In this document: positions 1 through 8,416 of the stretch, piece by piece | Layout of the letters: every line of letters begins with the position of its first letter | Numbering within the stretch: position 1 is the stretch's first letter | NCBI GenBank assembly: GCA_947628135.1 | Contig: CANQYT010000007.1 | Span: forward strand, 1 to 64,000 | Source of the DNA: an uncultured Clostridia bacterium | GTDB taxonomy: Bacteria; Bacillota; Clostridia; Christensenellales; CAG-314 | Length of the DNA: 64,000 bases | Reading direction: 5' to 3' | Program-made: the position numbers and the translations under genes | The notes under the pieces: model-generated | What the model was told of the DNA's origin: nothing | The model's database searches: none | Seen by the model: the letters and a program-made list of their open reading frames with translations, nothing else

Positions 1-151
1 CGGGATTACGAAATAATGTGACGCGATTGACTCTGCGAGTAACAATCGCTATTCCGTCGCCTCGCTCCTTACGAATCCCATCTCTTCCGCCAAATGGCGG
101 CAACTGCGCTTGTAGTTTCGACCTTCGTCGAAGGTATATATACTGCAACGG

Positions 152-182
152 AAAGGAAGCGCGGTTAGGTGCTTCCTTTTCC
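152..182 (+). terminator. Hairpin terminator in repeat copy 1
   Basis: Perfect 9-bp stem AAAGGAAGC / GCTTCCTTT around a 10-nt loop, followed by a T-run. It lies downstream of the tRNA-Ser-like fragment in the same orientation, as expected for a tRNA transcript terminator. Confidence 0.55.
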
Positions 183-370
183 ATTGCTGCCTTGTGCTTG
201 TTGCCTTTTCGTTTCAAAGACGGGATTACGAAATAATGTGACGCGATTGACTCTGCGAGTAACAATCGCTATTCCGTCGCCTCGCTCCTTACGAATCTCA
301 TCTCTTCCGCCAATGACGGCTACGCTTAGTTGTTTCGACGTTCGTCGAAGGCACAGGTGCAAGCGCAAAG

Positions 371-405
371 AAAAGGACTTACACTTTGTGTGAGTCCTTT
401 TCTTC
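371..405 (+). terminator. Hairpin terminator in repeat copy 2
   Basis: A 14-bp stem (371-384 with 388-401, one G-T pair) starting AAAAGGACT and followed by TCTTC. It occupies the same place in the repeat as the hairpin at 152-182, but both arms have changed together, so pairing rather than sequence is kept. Confidence 0.6.
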
Positions 406-933
406 TCTCCTTTTTACTTGCCGCCTTGTAGTTACAGAATTGGGAACACAAAATAATGTAGTACTCCGTTTACTGCACTCATTTGGTACACAACTCGTAT
501 CGTCGCAGGCAAATTCACCGCCTTTGACCGCAGAAATAAAATGCAAAAGAAATACACAATGAAATTTAAATCTTTCCCGCATACGTCTTATTGCATAAAA
601 AAACGTTGAAAGATTACAAGAGCTTTTATCGTTGTAGAGTATTGTAAAAATACGTCTGTAACTTACTTATAATAAATTGTTTTTCAAACGAAATGCTCTT
701 TATTAAATTGATGTTGATTGGTATGAGGAGACAACTTTCCTTTGTTTTTATGCAATACCAAGTTCCTTTATTTTTTACGTCTTGCAAGATTTTAAATTCA
801 GAGTTTCCGACAAAACTTATAATCTAAAACACACATATTTAATTCAAATAACTCAAATCGGATTTTTGTCTTGTTCAAGTTTGTCAACCAGAACATATTG
901 AAATTAACCCTTTTATAGTTGAAAATGAATGTC
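406..933. other. AT-rich intergenic stretch, no gene recognised
   Basis: Apart from a possible decayed third copy of the upstream repeat near 430-520, I see no coding frame with a ribosome site and no structured RNA. The base composition shifts to AT-rich here, marking the left side of the restriction-modification island. Confidence 0.5.
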
Positions 934-962
934 TTGTATTTTTTTCTATTTTGTGCTATAAT
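934..962 (+). promoter_or_regulatory. Promoter of the OLD-family nuclease gene
   Basis: -35 TTGTAT (934-939), a 17-bp spacer and a perfect -10 TATAAT (957-962), about 75 bp before the likely ATG at 1039. Confidence 0.6.
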
Positions 963-1038
963 ATTATTAAATGAAGTTGAATAATTAAAAATCTTATTAA
1001 AAACACGAATGATTTTAATAGGTAACGAGGATATACAG

Positions 1039-2763
1039 ATGTTTTTAAAAAAACTGCAGTTAGAAAATTTTAAGTGCTATGAAAATGCGGCCATCTTGTT
1101 TAAAAAACTTTCCGTAATTGTTGGTGAAAATAATGCCGGAAAATCTTGTTTGGTTGAAAGTTTGAGACTTATTTCTAAGGCTGCTCAAGGATCAAGAAGA
1201 AGAATTTATATTTCTGCTCCCAAAGAATTTGATCTTCCAGCAAATATTAGAGGATTTATAATAGACACACAAAAGCTAAAAATTGATTTGAGTATAATTA
1301 TATACTATTATGACACAAGTAAATATGCTAAAATAACGGCAGAATTTTTTAATAACGCAAAAATTGAGATATATTTAAATCAAGCGCATGCTTTTGCTGT
1401 TTTATATGACGAGAAAGGTAAAATTATTAAATCAAAACAACAAGCAGAAAAGATAGGTGTTGATTCTATGGGGATATTACCACAAATCGGACCGATAAGG
1501 GAAAATGAAAAATTGCTTTCCACAGAAACTGTATCTGGAGACAGAGACACTTATTTATCATCGTTACATTTTAGAAATGAAATATGGTTGTGGAAAAAAG
1601 AATTTTTTGAAGAATTTAAAACCTGCGCGGAATCTTCTTGGGAAGGGCTTCGAATTGACCCAATTGAGTACAATCCAACCAACTCTGAATATATCAATTT
1701 GTTAGTTCAAGATAATGGATTTCCAGCTGAAATTGGAAAAATGGGCAATGGACTGCAAATGTGGTTGCAAATAATGTGGTTTTTGGCGCGTTCTAAAAAT
1801 TGTGAACTTGTTATTTTAGATGAACCAGACGTTTATATGCATTCCGATATGCAAAGAAAAATTTTAGAACTTGTTAAAAGCAAATTTAAGCAGGTAATTA
1901 TTGCAACCCATTCTTTGGAAATTATTTCAAGAGTAGAACCCGATAATATACTTGAAATTAACAAAAAAGATAAAACTATGCATTATGCCACTGATTCTAA
2001 ATCAGCGCAGAAGATTATAGATGATATTGGGGGCGTTCAAAATCTCGCCTTGCTTAAACTTGGAAGAAGCCGTAAGTGCTTATTTGTTGAAGGGAAAGAT
2101 ATAAAGTATTTAAACAATATAAGTGAATGTTTGTGGGGAAAACAATTAGATATACCAACGATTTCGTTTGGAGGGTTTAGTAAAATTCAACGAGTTTATG
2201 GAACTTCAAATTTATTCTATGCGGAAACCACCAATCAAATCAAATGTTATGCTCTTGCGGACAGGGATTATCGAGATGAGCGCATTATTAATAAAATAAA
2301 ATCCGAGTCAGAAAAAGAACATTTAATCTTACATATATGGCAAAGAAAAGAAATAGAAAATTATTTCATAATTCCAGAAATTCTATTTAAGTTAATACCA
2401 ATCTCCTTTGGTGTAAATTATAATGAGTTCTTAAGGATTTTTGAAAAATTGCTCGATAGTCAATACGATAAAACTTTTGATGCTTATGCCTCACAATACC
2501 GCATTGACTGCAAAGATATCGATGAGGGGCAGCAGTGGGATGTCACCACTTGTAATCAAAATGCAAGAACTTATTTGGGACAGCACTGGAATACCCTAAA
2601 TGACAAAATTAGTCTCGTTGGTGGAAAGGACTTTTTATCAGTATTGTCGCAATATTATCAAAAACACTATAAGGCACCTTTCACTATAAAAAAAATAATA
2701 AACGAATTAACACCTGAATTGATTTCGCCAGAAGTTATTCAATTTATAAAACAACTTATATAA
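1039..2763 (+). CDS. OLD-family ATP-dependent endonuclease (AAA ATPase + TOPRIM)
   Basis: Predicted anti-phage or DNA-processing nuclease. The N-terminal ABC/SMC-type ATPase has Walker A GENNAGKS near residue 30 and a Walker B region VILDEPDVYMHS near residue 265, followed by the ATHS switch motif. The C-terminal half has TOPRIM signatures: the glutamate in CLFVEGKD near residue 350 and the acidic motif ALADRDYRDE. At 574 residues it is a normal class 1 OLD length. I chose ATG 1039 because GAGG lies 8 nt upstream; an in-frame ATG at 1009 has no ribosome site. No UvrD-like helicase follows, so this is not an obvious Gabija pair, and no reverse transcriptase is present. Codons are AT-rich like the neighbouring type III system, which supports shared acquisition. 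Family assignment is confident; the target is unknown. Confidence 0.85.
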   Translation: MFLKKLQLENFKCYENAAILFKKLSVIVGENNAGKSCLVESLRLISKAAQGSRRRIYISAPKEFDLPANIRGFIIDTQKLKIDLSIIIYYYDTSKYAKITAEFFNNAKIEIYLNQAHAFAVLYDEKGKIIKSKQQAEKIGVDSMGILPQIGPIRENEKLLSTETVSGDRDTYLSSLHFRNEIWLWKKEFFEEFKTCAESSWEGLRIDPIEYNPTNSEYINLLVQDNGFPAEIGKMGNGLQMWLQIMWFLARSKNCELVILDEPDVYMHSDMQRKILELVKSKFKQVIIATHSLEIISRVEPDNILEINKKDKTMHYATDSKSAQKIIDDIGGVQNLALLKLGRSRKCLFVEGKDIKYLNNISECLWGKQLDIPTISFGGFSKIQRVYGTSNLFYAETTNQIKCYALADRDYRDERIINKIKSESEKEHLILHIWQRKEIENYFIIPEILFKLIPISFGVNYNEFLRIFEKLLDSQYDKTFDAYASQYRIDCKDIDEGQQWDVTTCNQNARTYLGQHWNTLNDKISLVGGKDFLSVLSQYYQKHYKAPFTIKKIINELTPELISPEVIQFIKQLI

Positions 2764-3031
2764 TAAGATGGAATTCGTATTTTTGGTATTCTTGATATAC
2801 TCAAATAGTAATATGGTGAAAAGTTGTTTCTTATATTAGGGCATTATAGACCCAGGAATTAACATTTTATACGAAAAACAATGAGAACCCGACTGAAATA
2901 GCCGAGCGTGTAATGTTTTATCCATGTAATTGTTTCAAAGTTGCAATGAATATCACATAAAATAAATGTGTGATTTTTATTTATATATAAATTAAGACCA
3001 AGATACATTCAGCCTTAGCGCCAAATTGCTA

Positions 3032-3355
3032 TTATTTATCTTGCCGTTGGCTTATAAATTCATTTATTAAAAGGTTTATTATTTTCTTTTCGTTTGGCTT
3101 TAGCAATCTCAGTTGCTGTAATAAACTTTTTTCTTCGTCCGACAAGAGAATTTCGTCAGTATCCTCTGAAAAAAATTGAGCAAGTGATATCCCAAAGGCA
3201 TTGCAAATGGCTGTCAAGGTTGTAATTGAGGGCAAAGTTTGGCGAGCGAACATATTGCTTAATGTGGCGCAAGGCAATTGTGCTTCTTCCGTCAGGCGAT
3301 AAGTTGACCAACCTCTTTCATCTTTAAGATCTCGAATTCGCTGAAGAATATCCAT
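3032..3355 (-). CDS. XRE/Cro-C1 family repressor of the restriction-modification locus
   Basis: A 107-residue DNA-binding protein with an N-terminal helix-turn-helix (about residues 8-60: WSTYRLTEEAQLPCATLSNM, then LPSITTLTAICNAFGISLAQFF). The C-terminal tail is charged and probably helical. A strong site GGGGG lies just upstream of the ATG. It is divergent from the type III methyltransferase gene, and the shared intergenic space holds two near-palindromic TACA-NN-TGTA sites. By analogy with controller proteins of restriction-modification systems it likely times methylase and nuclease expression and represses itself. The HTH is clear; the regulatory target is inferred from position. Confidence 0.82.
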   Translation of the reverse strand: MDILQRIRDLKDERGWSTYRLTEEAQLPCATLSNMFARQTLPSITTLTAICNAFGISLAQFFSEDTDEILLSDEEKSLLQQLRLLKPNEKKIINLLINEFISQRQDK

Positions 3356-3382
3356 AACATCCCCCTTTTTATAATATTATCG

Positions 3383-3439
3383 TATACATTTGTAAATTAT
3401 ATAAACCCCAAATGTGTTGACTTGTCATATACAAATGTA
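3383..3439. promoter_or_regulatory. Pair of operator-like palindromic sites
   Basis: TATACATTTGTA (3383-3394) and TATACAAATGTA (3428-3439) are near-palindromic and share their half-sites in opposite orientation. The second sits exactly between the -35 and -10 of the methyltransferase promoter. They are the best candidates for binding by the divergent XRE protein. Confidence 0.6.
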
Positions 3440-3446
3440 ATATAAT
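3417..3446 (+). promoter_or_regulatory. Promoter of the type III mod-res operon
   Basis: -35 TTGACT (3417-3422), an 18-bp spacer and a perfect -10 TATAAT (3441-3446). The spacer contains one of the two operator-like palindromes, so a bound repressor would block RNA polymerase. Confidence 0.7.
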
Positions 3447-3533
3447 TAATTGTCTGTTTAGACCGAAATTGTACTAACGGACGTAAGTGTGCGAAAAAAG
3501 CGACAAGAAGATTATTTGAGAAGGCGGATGAAT

Positions 3534-5216
3534 ATGTCAACGAATATTTCCAAAGAGAGAAGGGACGAACTGATAAGAAAAATAAGGGATATTAAAACAT
3601 ATATTTCGTCATGTGCGCAGGATGAAAACACTGCTCAACTTTTAACATACATAGGTGAAATTGAAAAAGTTATTAAGGGTAAAAAATATGGTCTTGTCTT
3701 TGAGGAACACCGTGAGGGCATTGACGAGATTTTAGAAACGCACGTTCCAATTCTCACAGAAGAAAAAGATTTGTTGATAGACAACGGCGGACAAATGAAC
3801 TTTTTGATTGAAGGCGATAATCTCGCTGCGCTTAAACTTCTTGAAAAGACTCACAAAGGCAAAATTGATGTGATTTATATTGATCCGCCCTATAACACGG
3901 GAAAGAGTGATTTCATGTACGACGATAATTTTGTCGATGCAAACGATACCTTTCGACACAGTAAATGGCTATCTTTTATGGAAAAAAGATTAAAAATAGC
4001 GAAAGAAGTATTATCCAAGAAAGGCATTATACTTATCAGCATAGACGATAACGAATATGCCAATTTGACAACCTTATGTGATAGCGTGTTTTCCGAACAG
4101 AATCATCTTTTAACAGTCATTGTAAATCGAACCTCTGAAATTGCTACAAGCTATACGATCCAAAAGCATGAATATATTTTGGTCTATACCAAAGATCTTA
4201 GTGCTTTCGCATCTGTTGATAGAGAGCCGAGCCGAACAGTTGTCTCTCGTGGTACCGTAGGCAACACCAATCAAACACAACCGATAATTACGTTTCCCGC
4301 TGGATTGAAGTGCTACAACATTCAAGACGGTGTGTATCATAAGACAAGAAAAATAGATGGGAGCCTTGAAAATATTACTAATCTTGATGACATCGTTGTT
4401 GAAAATGGCGAGTTAAAATCCCCCGTGCGATTGCAAGCGCGGTGGAGAAGTTCCAATGATATGCGCAACTTTTTTGCAAATCAGTGTCGTCCGACTAAAG
4501 CGAAAATATCGGGAATCATTACGCAAATCTACTTTGATAGTGATAAATTCAATCCGCAAATTAAAAAAATAACGAGCGAAAAATTGTCATCGATTTTTTT
4601 GGAAAACAAAAAAGGAAGCATCGCTCTTTCGGAATTGGGCATAAAATTCCCTTATCCTAAATCGGTAGAATTACTTTTGACGATGTTACGGCAGGTAAAC
4701 GCCTCAAAAAAAGCGCAAATCCTTGACTTTTTTGCGGGGAGCGGAACGACGGGACACGCCGTTATGAAATTAAATGCCGAAGATGGTGGCAATCGTCAAT
4801 TTATTCTCTGCACTAATAATGAAAATAACATTTGCCGAGAAATAACTTATAAGCGCATAAAACGAGTAATCGAAAAAGAGAATTATGCGGCAAGTCTCAA
4901 ATATTTCAAAATAGACTATTTGCCAATTTCGGACAAACTGTACTATGAGTATGCAGACGATCTGTTAAAGCATATACGAGAATTGGTAGAACTCGAAAAT
5001 GGTATTAATTTTACAGGCAATGCAGAAATTGCCATTGTTCTGACAGAAGAAGAATTAGATAGATTTACAGACGCCTTGACCGAAAACAACACCGTAAAAA
5101 CGATCTATTTGGGACACGATGTTTTGCCGAACGAAAAGCAAGAACGCCTGTTTAAGCAATATAACATATCGATAAACATAATTCCCGATTACTATTATAG
5201 AGACTTGGAGGGTTAA
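3534..5216 (+). CDS. mod: Type III restriction-modification system, adenine methyltransferase (Mod)
   Basis: Transfers a methyl group from S-adenosylmethionine to adenine N6 in the recognition site and carries the sequence specificity of the type III complex. Catalytic motif IV is DPPYNTG near residue 120. The SAM-binding motif I FFAGSGTTGHAVM follows near residue 400, the circular order typical of beta-class enzymes. The central segment between them is the likely target-recognition region. I chose ATG 3534 because AAGG lies 9 nt upstream; ATG 3528 and GTG 3489 are in-frame alternatives. The res gene starts 3 nt after the stop, so the two are co-translated. No long homopolymer was seen in the gene, so no sign of the phase-variable 'phasevarion' type. 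Confidence 0.9.
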   Translation: MSTNISKERRDELIRKIRDIKTYISSCAQDENTAQLLTYIGEIEKVIKGKKYGLVFEEHREGIDEILETHVPILTEEKDLLIDNGGQMNFLIEGDNLAALKLLEKTHKGKIDVIYIDPPYNTGKSDFMYDDNFVDANDTFRHSKWLSFMEKRLKIAKEVLSKKGIILISIDDNEYANLTTLCDSVFSEQNHLLTVIVNRTSEIATSYTIQKHEYILVYTKDLSAFASVDREPSRTVVSRGTVGNTNQTQPIITFPAGLKCYNIQDGVYHKTRKIDGSLENITNLDDIVVENGELKSPVRLQARWRSSNDMRNFFANQCRPTKAKISGIITQIYFDSDKFNPQIKKITSEKLSSIFLENKKGSIALSELGIKFPYPKSVELLLTMLRQVNASKKAQILDFFAGSGTTGHAVMKLNAEDGGNRQFILCTNNENNICREITYKRIKRVIEKENYAASLKYFKIDYLPISDKLYYEYADDLLKHIRELVELENGINFTGNAEIAIVLTEEELDRFTDALTENNTVKTIYLGHDVLPNEKQERLFKQYNISINIIPDYYYRDLEG

Positions 5217-5219
5217 AAA

Positions 5220-7415
5220 ATGAATATCAATTTAGCACAATTTCAACTTAAAGCCATAAAGATTCTTCTTGAAAAAATGGAAGAACCGTGCAGAGATATA
5301 ATCCTTAAAAGTCCTACCGGTAGTGGTAAAACCATTATACTTACTCATTTTATGGACGCTTTTATTAAAGGACACAGCAAAACCGTGTTTGTATGGTTGA
5401 CACCCGGCAAAGGCAATCTCGAAGAACAAAGCAAAGCCAAAATGGATAAATACATACATAATGCCCAAACAAAACTTTTAGCCGATGTTATGACGAGCGG
5501 TTTTGTCGAAAACGACTGTTGCTTTATCAATTGGGAAAAACTCACTAAAAAGGGTAACACAGCCCTTAAAGACAGCGAGCGTACAAATTTTTACGAGTGG
5601 ATAGATAAGGCATTTAATAACGGTTTATCTTTCAAAATAATCATAGACGAAAGCCATTCGTATTTTACCGAAAATTCCGACGCCGTTATTCAATTATTTA
5701 AAACAGATAAAATTATTCGTGCCTCCGCCACACCTACAATAAACAGAACTGCGGAGCTTGTCGAGATATCCGAAGAAGATGTAATAGCCGAAGGTCTTAT
5801 TAAAAAGATGCTTGTTATAAATGAGAATTTTCCACAAGTTATCGAAACGGATAATCAAACCGAATATCTTTTAGGTAAAGCCCTTGAAAAACAACGAGAA
5901 TTACATTCTGCCCTGCTCAATATAGGTGTAAATATCAATCCGTTAATAGTTGTGCAATTACCCAACAATTCCGATTTGCTCATTGATACAATTGAAAGGT
6001 ATTTTGAAAGTAAAGGAATAAGCTACGATAACGAAACCCTCGCCGTTTGGCTCTCCGGTAGACATGAGAATTTAGCCGATATATCCGAAAATAACAGTAA
6101 ATCCGTTGCCGTTATTATTAAACAAGCTGTTGCGACAGGCTGGGACTGTCCGAGAGCATATATTCTTGTTAAACTTCGGGAGAATATGGATGAGACCTTT
6201 GAAATTCAAACGATAGGTCGAATTCGCCGTATGCCCGAGGCAAAACATTATGGACGCGATATACTTGACAGCTGTTATCTCTACACCTTTGATAATAAAT
6301 TCACCCAAGGCATAAAAATGTGTTTGGGAAAATCAGCCCTCGAGGCTAAAACTATATTCCTTAAAAACGAACATAAGTCTTTTACACTAACCAAACAGCA
6401 ACGCACTATGGTCACAGATTTAAGAGATTCGAGGCGTGCGCTATCTTCAATAGCAAAATACCTCAAAGAAAACTATTCTCTTACCGGCGACAAACAACAA
6501 AACAAAATTCGCCTTGAAAGCGAAGGCTTTATCTTCTCGGATGACATAGTACGCTATACGCTATCGGGAAAAATCGTAAATTTACATGACCTTTCTGATA
6601 AAGATAAACTAAATACTATAAAAATCAAAGAACCGCTTAACACTCATAATCACGGGCGCGAATATCATAATCGTATAGGTCGCATAGGACTTGAAATAGG
6701 TATGGAATATTCCTATATGAATACAATAATAGGAAAACTTTTCGGAGATAAATATAAATATTCCGAAAAGTTACTATCTTTGTCCACTAGAGAATTGTAT
6801 GCTTTTGTAATAAATAATATGGATTTGTTGCGTCATGTTTGCAGAGAAGCTATGGCTGCACAACTTGCTCAATCTGCCATTTCGTTAGATATTGTATCCG
6901 AAAAGACATTTATAATTCCGCATTCCACAATGTTCACTTACGATATTACAAGCAAAGTCCAAACCGGGAGCACTAAAAATGTATATAATGACTATCTCTT
7001 ATCTGCCGAGCCTCGTTCATCTTCCGAAAAGAAGTTTGAAAAATTTTGTGAAACTTGCGATGCGGTAGACTGGGTTTACAAAAATGGCGATAAGGGCGAC
7101 GAATATTTTTCAATCGTCTATCTGGACAACTCAAACCGCCAAAAACTTTTTTATCCTGATTATATTGTTTCCGTTCGTGGCGAAATTTGGATAGTTGAAA
7201 CAAAGGGCGGGTTCGACAAATTCGGCGCAAGCGAAGATATAGACATTTTCTCCCCCAAAAAGTTTGACGTGCTGAAAACATATCTGGCAAAGTACAGTCT
7301 GAAAGGCGGTTTCGTCCGTTATGACAAACAAAGCGAAGAGTTGTGTATCTGCACCGATTCTTATAACGATGACATCCAATCGAAAGAGTGGAGGTTATTA
7401 AGAGAGTGTTTTTGA
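5220..7415 (+). CDS. res: Type III restriction enzyme, helicase/nuclease subunit (Res)
   Basis: The DNA-translocating and cutting partner of Mod. Superfamily 2 helicase motifs appear in order: Walker A SPTGSGKT near residue 38, DESH near residue 145, ASATPT near residue 165, GWDCPRA near residue 310 and the arginine-finger motif QTIGRIRRMPE near residue 335. The C-terminus has a PD-(D/E)XK nuclease signature, YPDYIV followed by IWIVETKGG near residues 640-665. All motifs are intact, so the enzyme looks functional. At 731 residues it is shorter than the 900-1000 usual for Res. The reading frame shows no interruption. It starts 3 nt after mod. Confidence 0.9.
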   Translation: MNINLAQFQLKAIKILLEKMEEPCRDIILKSPTGSGKTIILTHFMDAFIKGHSKTVFVWLTPGKGNLEEQSKAKMDKYIHNAQTKLLADVMTSGFVENDCCFINWEKLTKKGNTALKDSERTNFYEWIDKAFNNGLSFKIIIDESHSYFTENSDAVIQLFKTDKIIRASATPTINRTAELVEISEEDVIAEGLIKKMLVINENFPQVIETDNQTEYLLGKALEKQRELHSALLNIGVNINPLIVVQLPNNSDLLIDTIERYFESKGISYDNETLAVWLSGRHENLADISENNSKSVAVIIKQAVATGWDCPRAYILVKLRENMDETFEIQTIGRIRRMPEAKHYGRDILDSCYLYTFDNKFTQGIKMCLGKSALEAKTIFLKNEHKSFTLTKQQRTMVTDLRDSRRALSSIAKYLKENYSLTGDKQQNKIRLESEGFIFSDDIVRYTLSGKIVNLHDLSDKDKLNTIKIKEPLNTHNHGREYHNRIGRIGLEIGMEYSYMNTIIGKLFGDKYKYSEKLLSLSTRELYAFVINNMDLLRHVCREAMAAQLAQSAISLDIVSEKTFIIPHSTMFTYDITSKVQTGSTKNVYNDYLLSAEPRSSSEKKFEKFCETCDAVDWVYKNGDKGDEYFSIVYLDNSNRQKLFYPDYIVSVRGEIWIVETKGGFDKFGASEDIDIFSPKKFDVLKTYLAKYSLKGGFVRYDKQSEELCICTDSYNDDIQSKEWRLLRECF

Positions 7416-7490
7416 CTAATCAAAACAAACAAAAACCCTCATTTTATAAGTTAATCAGATATTTTGAGATATTTGCGTGTGCTTGTCTTG

Positions 7491-7540
7491 AAACAAGTCG
7501 GCTCGCTTGGTCGGGCGTGGAAAAATTCCGACTTGTTTTT
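7491..7540 (+). terminator. Possible terminator of the mod-res operon
   Basis: An 11-bp stem AAACAAGTCGG (7491-7501) with CCGACTTGTTT (7528-7538) and a following T-run. The 26-nt loop is long, so this is a moderate call. Confidence 0.45.
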
Positions 7541-7588
7541 GATATAAACTCTGTCGAAATGACGTTTCGATATTTTGATTGTTGCCGC

Positions 7589-7617
7589 TTGTGTTGTTTT
7601 TTTCGTTATGATACAAT
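7589..7617 (+). promoter_or_regulatory. Promoter of the GNAT gene
   Basis: -35 TTGTGT (7589-7594), a 17-bp spacer and -10 TACAAT (7612-7617). A small hairpin CCGAC/GTCGG (7622-7639) lies just before the ribosome site and could affect translation. Confidence 0.5.
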
Positions 7618-7653
7618 AATAACCGACAACAAAAAGTCGGCGAGGGGCGCGAA

Positions 7654-8139
7654 ATGAAAAGCATACAACTTGTATCCGCAAACGACAAAGAAAAATTGAA
7701 AAAATACTTTTTCGACTACCTTGTCGAATTGTCGCGCTTCGATCCTACGGTAATTTTCGATGAACAGGGAATGCCGATCTACAATTGGTACGATCGTTAT
7801 TGGGAAGAAAGGGGAAGATATCCTTTTTTGTTGAACATAGACAATCGTTTCGCCGGGTTGGCGTTCGTTCGCGAATCAGAGCCGCAACACTACGAGATAG
7901 CGGAATTTTATGTCGTTCCCGAATTCAGAAAGGATAACAACGCCATCGATTTTGCCGTTCGGATAACAAGTCTTTTCTGCGGAAAGTTTTCTTTTTCCGC
8001 GAGGTCGGAAAATCTCCGAGCCGTCAGATTTTGGGATAAATTTGTTGAAAAATTCGCTCACAGCGGTTCGTCAACATACGGAAATTACAAAACGTGGTTT
8101 GTTACCACAGACAATTCGCCCTCTTTCGGCGAGCGTTAA
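7654..8139 (+). CDS. GNAT-family N-acetyltransferase
   Basis: A 161-residue protein with GNAT layout. The strand pair FLLNIDNRFAGLAFV is followed by IAEFYVVPEFRKDNNAIDFA, the acetyl-CoA pyrophosphate-binding region in its usual place. The end SARSENLRAVRFWDKFVEKF matches the typical last helix and strand. Ribosome site GAGGGG lies upstream of the ATG. The substrate cannot be read from the sequence. The gene sits between the restriction island and an IS30-like remnant and has its own promoter, so it is probably transcribed alone. Confidence 0.75.
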   Translation: MKSIQLVSANDKEKLKKYFFDYLVELSRFDPTVIFDEQGMPIYNWYDRYWEERGRYPFLLNIDNRFAGLAFVRESEPQHYEIAEFYVVPEFRKDNNAIDFAVRITSLFCGKFSFSARSENLRAVRFWDKFVEKFAHSGSSTYGNYKTWFVTTDNSPSFGER

Positions 8140-8151
8140 GTATGTGTTGAT

Positions 8152-8390
8152 ATTTGCGCAACAAAGCGTAAACTCGTTGCATAGGTGGGTAAACGTAAAG
8201 CAAAACGGCAATTTCACTGATAGATTTACCGTTTTTGTAAAGTCTCGTATACAACAACGCTCTTCTATGGTGAGATGATGGCAGTTTATATAAGTCCCCT
8301 CGCGTGTAATTTAATCTCCAACAACTATTATACCGGAGATTTATATGAACTTCTTTTTTTTCTTTGGGTGTTGCACTTGATAGTATAATT
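8152..8390 (-). pseudogene. IS30-family transposase remnant, 5' end only
   Basis: On the minus strand, 8283 leftwards translates to CHHLTIEER and then, after a one-base frameshift, ALLYTRLYKNGKSISEIAVLL. This matches the N-terminal helix-turn-helix of IS30 transposases (HLT.EER...L...GKS..EIA..L). The catalytic domain is missing. The sequence to the right (8284-8390) could be the former leader and left terminus, but no matching inverted repeat was found. It is a relic in an accessory region. Confidence 0.55.
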
Positions 8391-8416
8391 CACCAAAATC
8401 AAAAAAACAGCGCGTT

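Larger units (their letters stand above)
1..405 (+). repeat. Tandem ~220-bp repeat carrying tRNA-Ser 3'-end fragments
   Basis: Positions 1-100 and 221-320 are nearly identical direct copies, 220 bp apart. Each copy ends in a 21-nt segment (72-92 and 292-312) that reads like the T-loop-to-CCA end of a tRNA-Ser, finishing CTCTTCCGCCA; the second has one C-to-T change. The rest of a tRNA is absent, because the T-stem 5' strand upstream does not match. Each copy is followed by a short TTCGTCGAAGG palindrome and a terminator-like hairpin at the equivalent place (152-182 and 371-405) with different stem sequences. A third, strongly decayed relative may lie at 430-520. The tRNA identity is read from the sequence; the copying mechanism is unknown. 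Confidence 0.65.

Noticed and set aside
1039..2763. OLD nuclease considered as GajA of a Gabija system or as part of a retron.
   Set aside because: No UvrD-like helicase, reverse transcriptase or msr/msd RNA is adjacent.
3534..5216. mod checked for tracts that would make it a phase-variable methyltransferase.
   Set aside because: Only short runs (up to about seven identical bases) occur and the frame is intact; no long repeat tract was found.
7388..7657. An 89-codon frame overlapping the end of res and the GNAT promoter.
   Set aside because: No ribosome site; it overlaps a terminator-like hairpin and a good promoter, and the product looks random.
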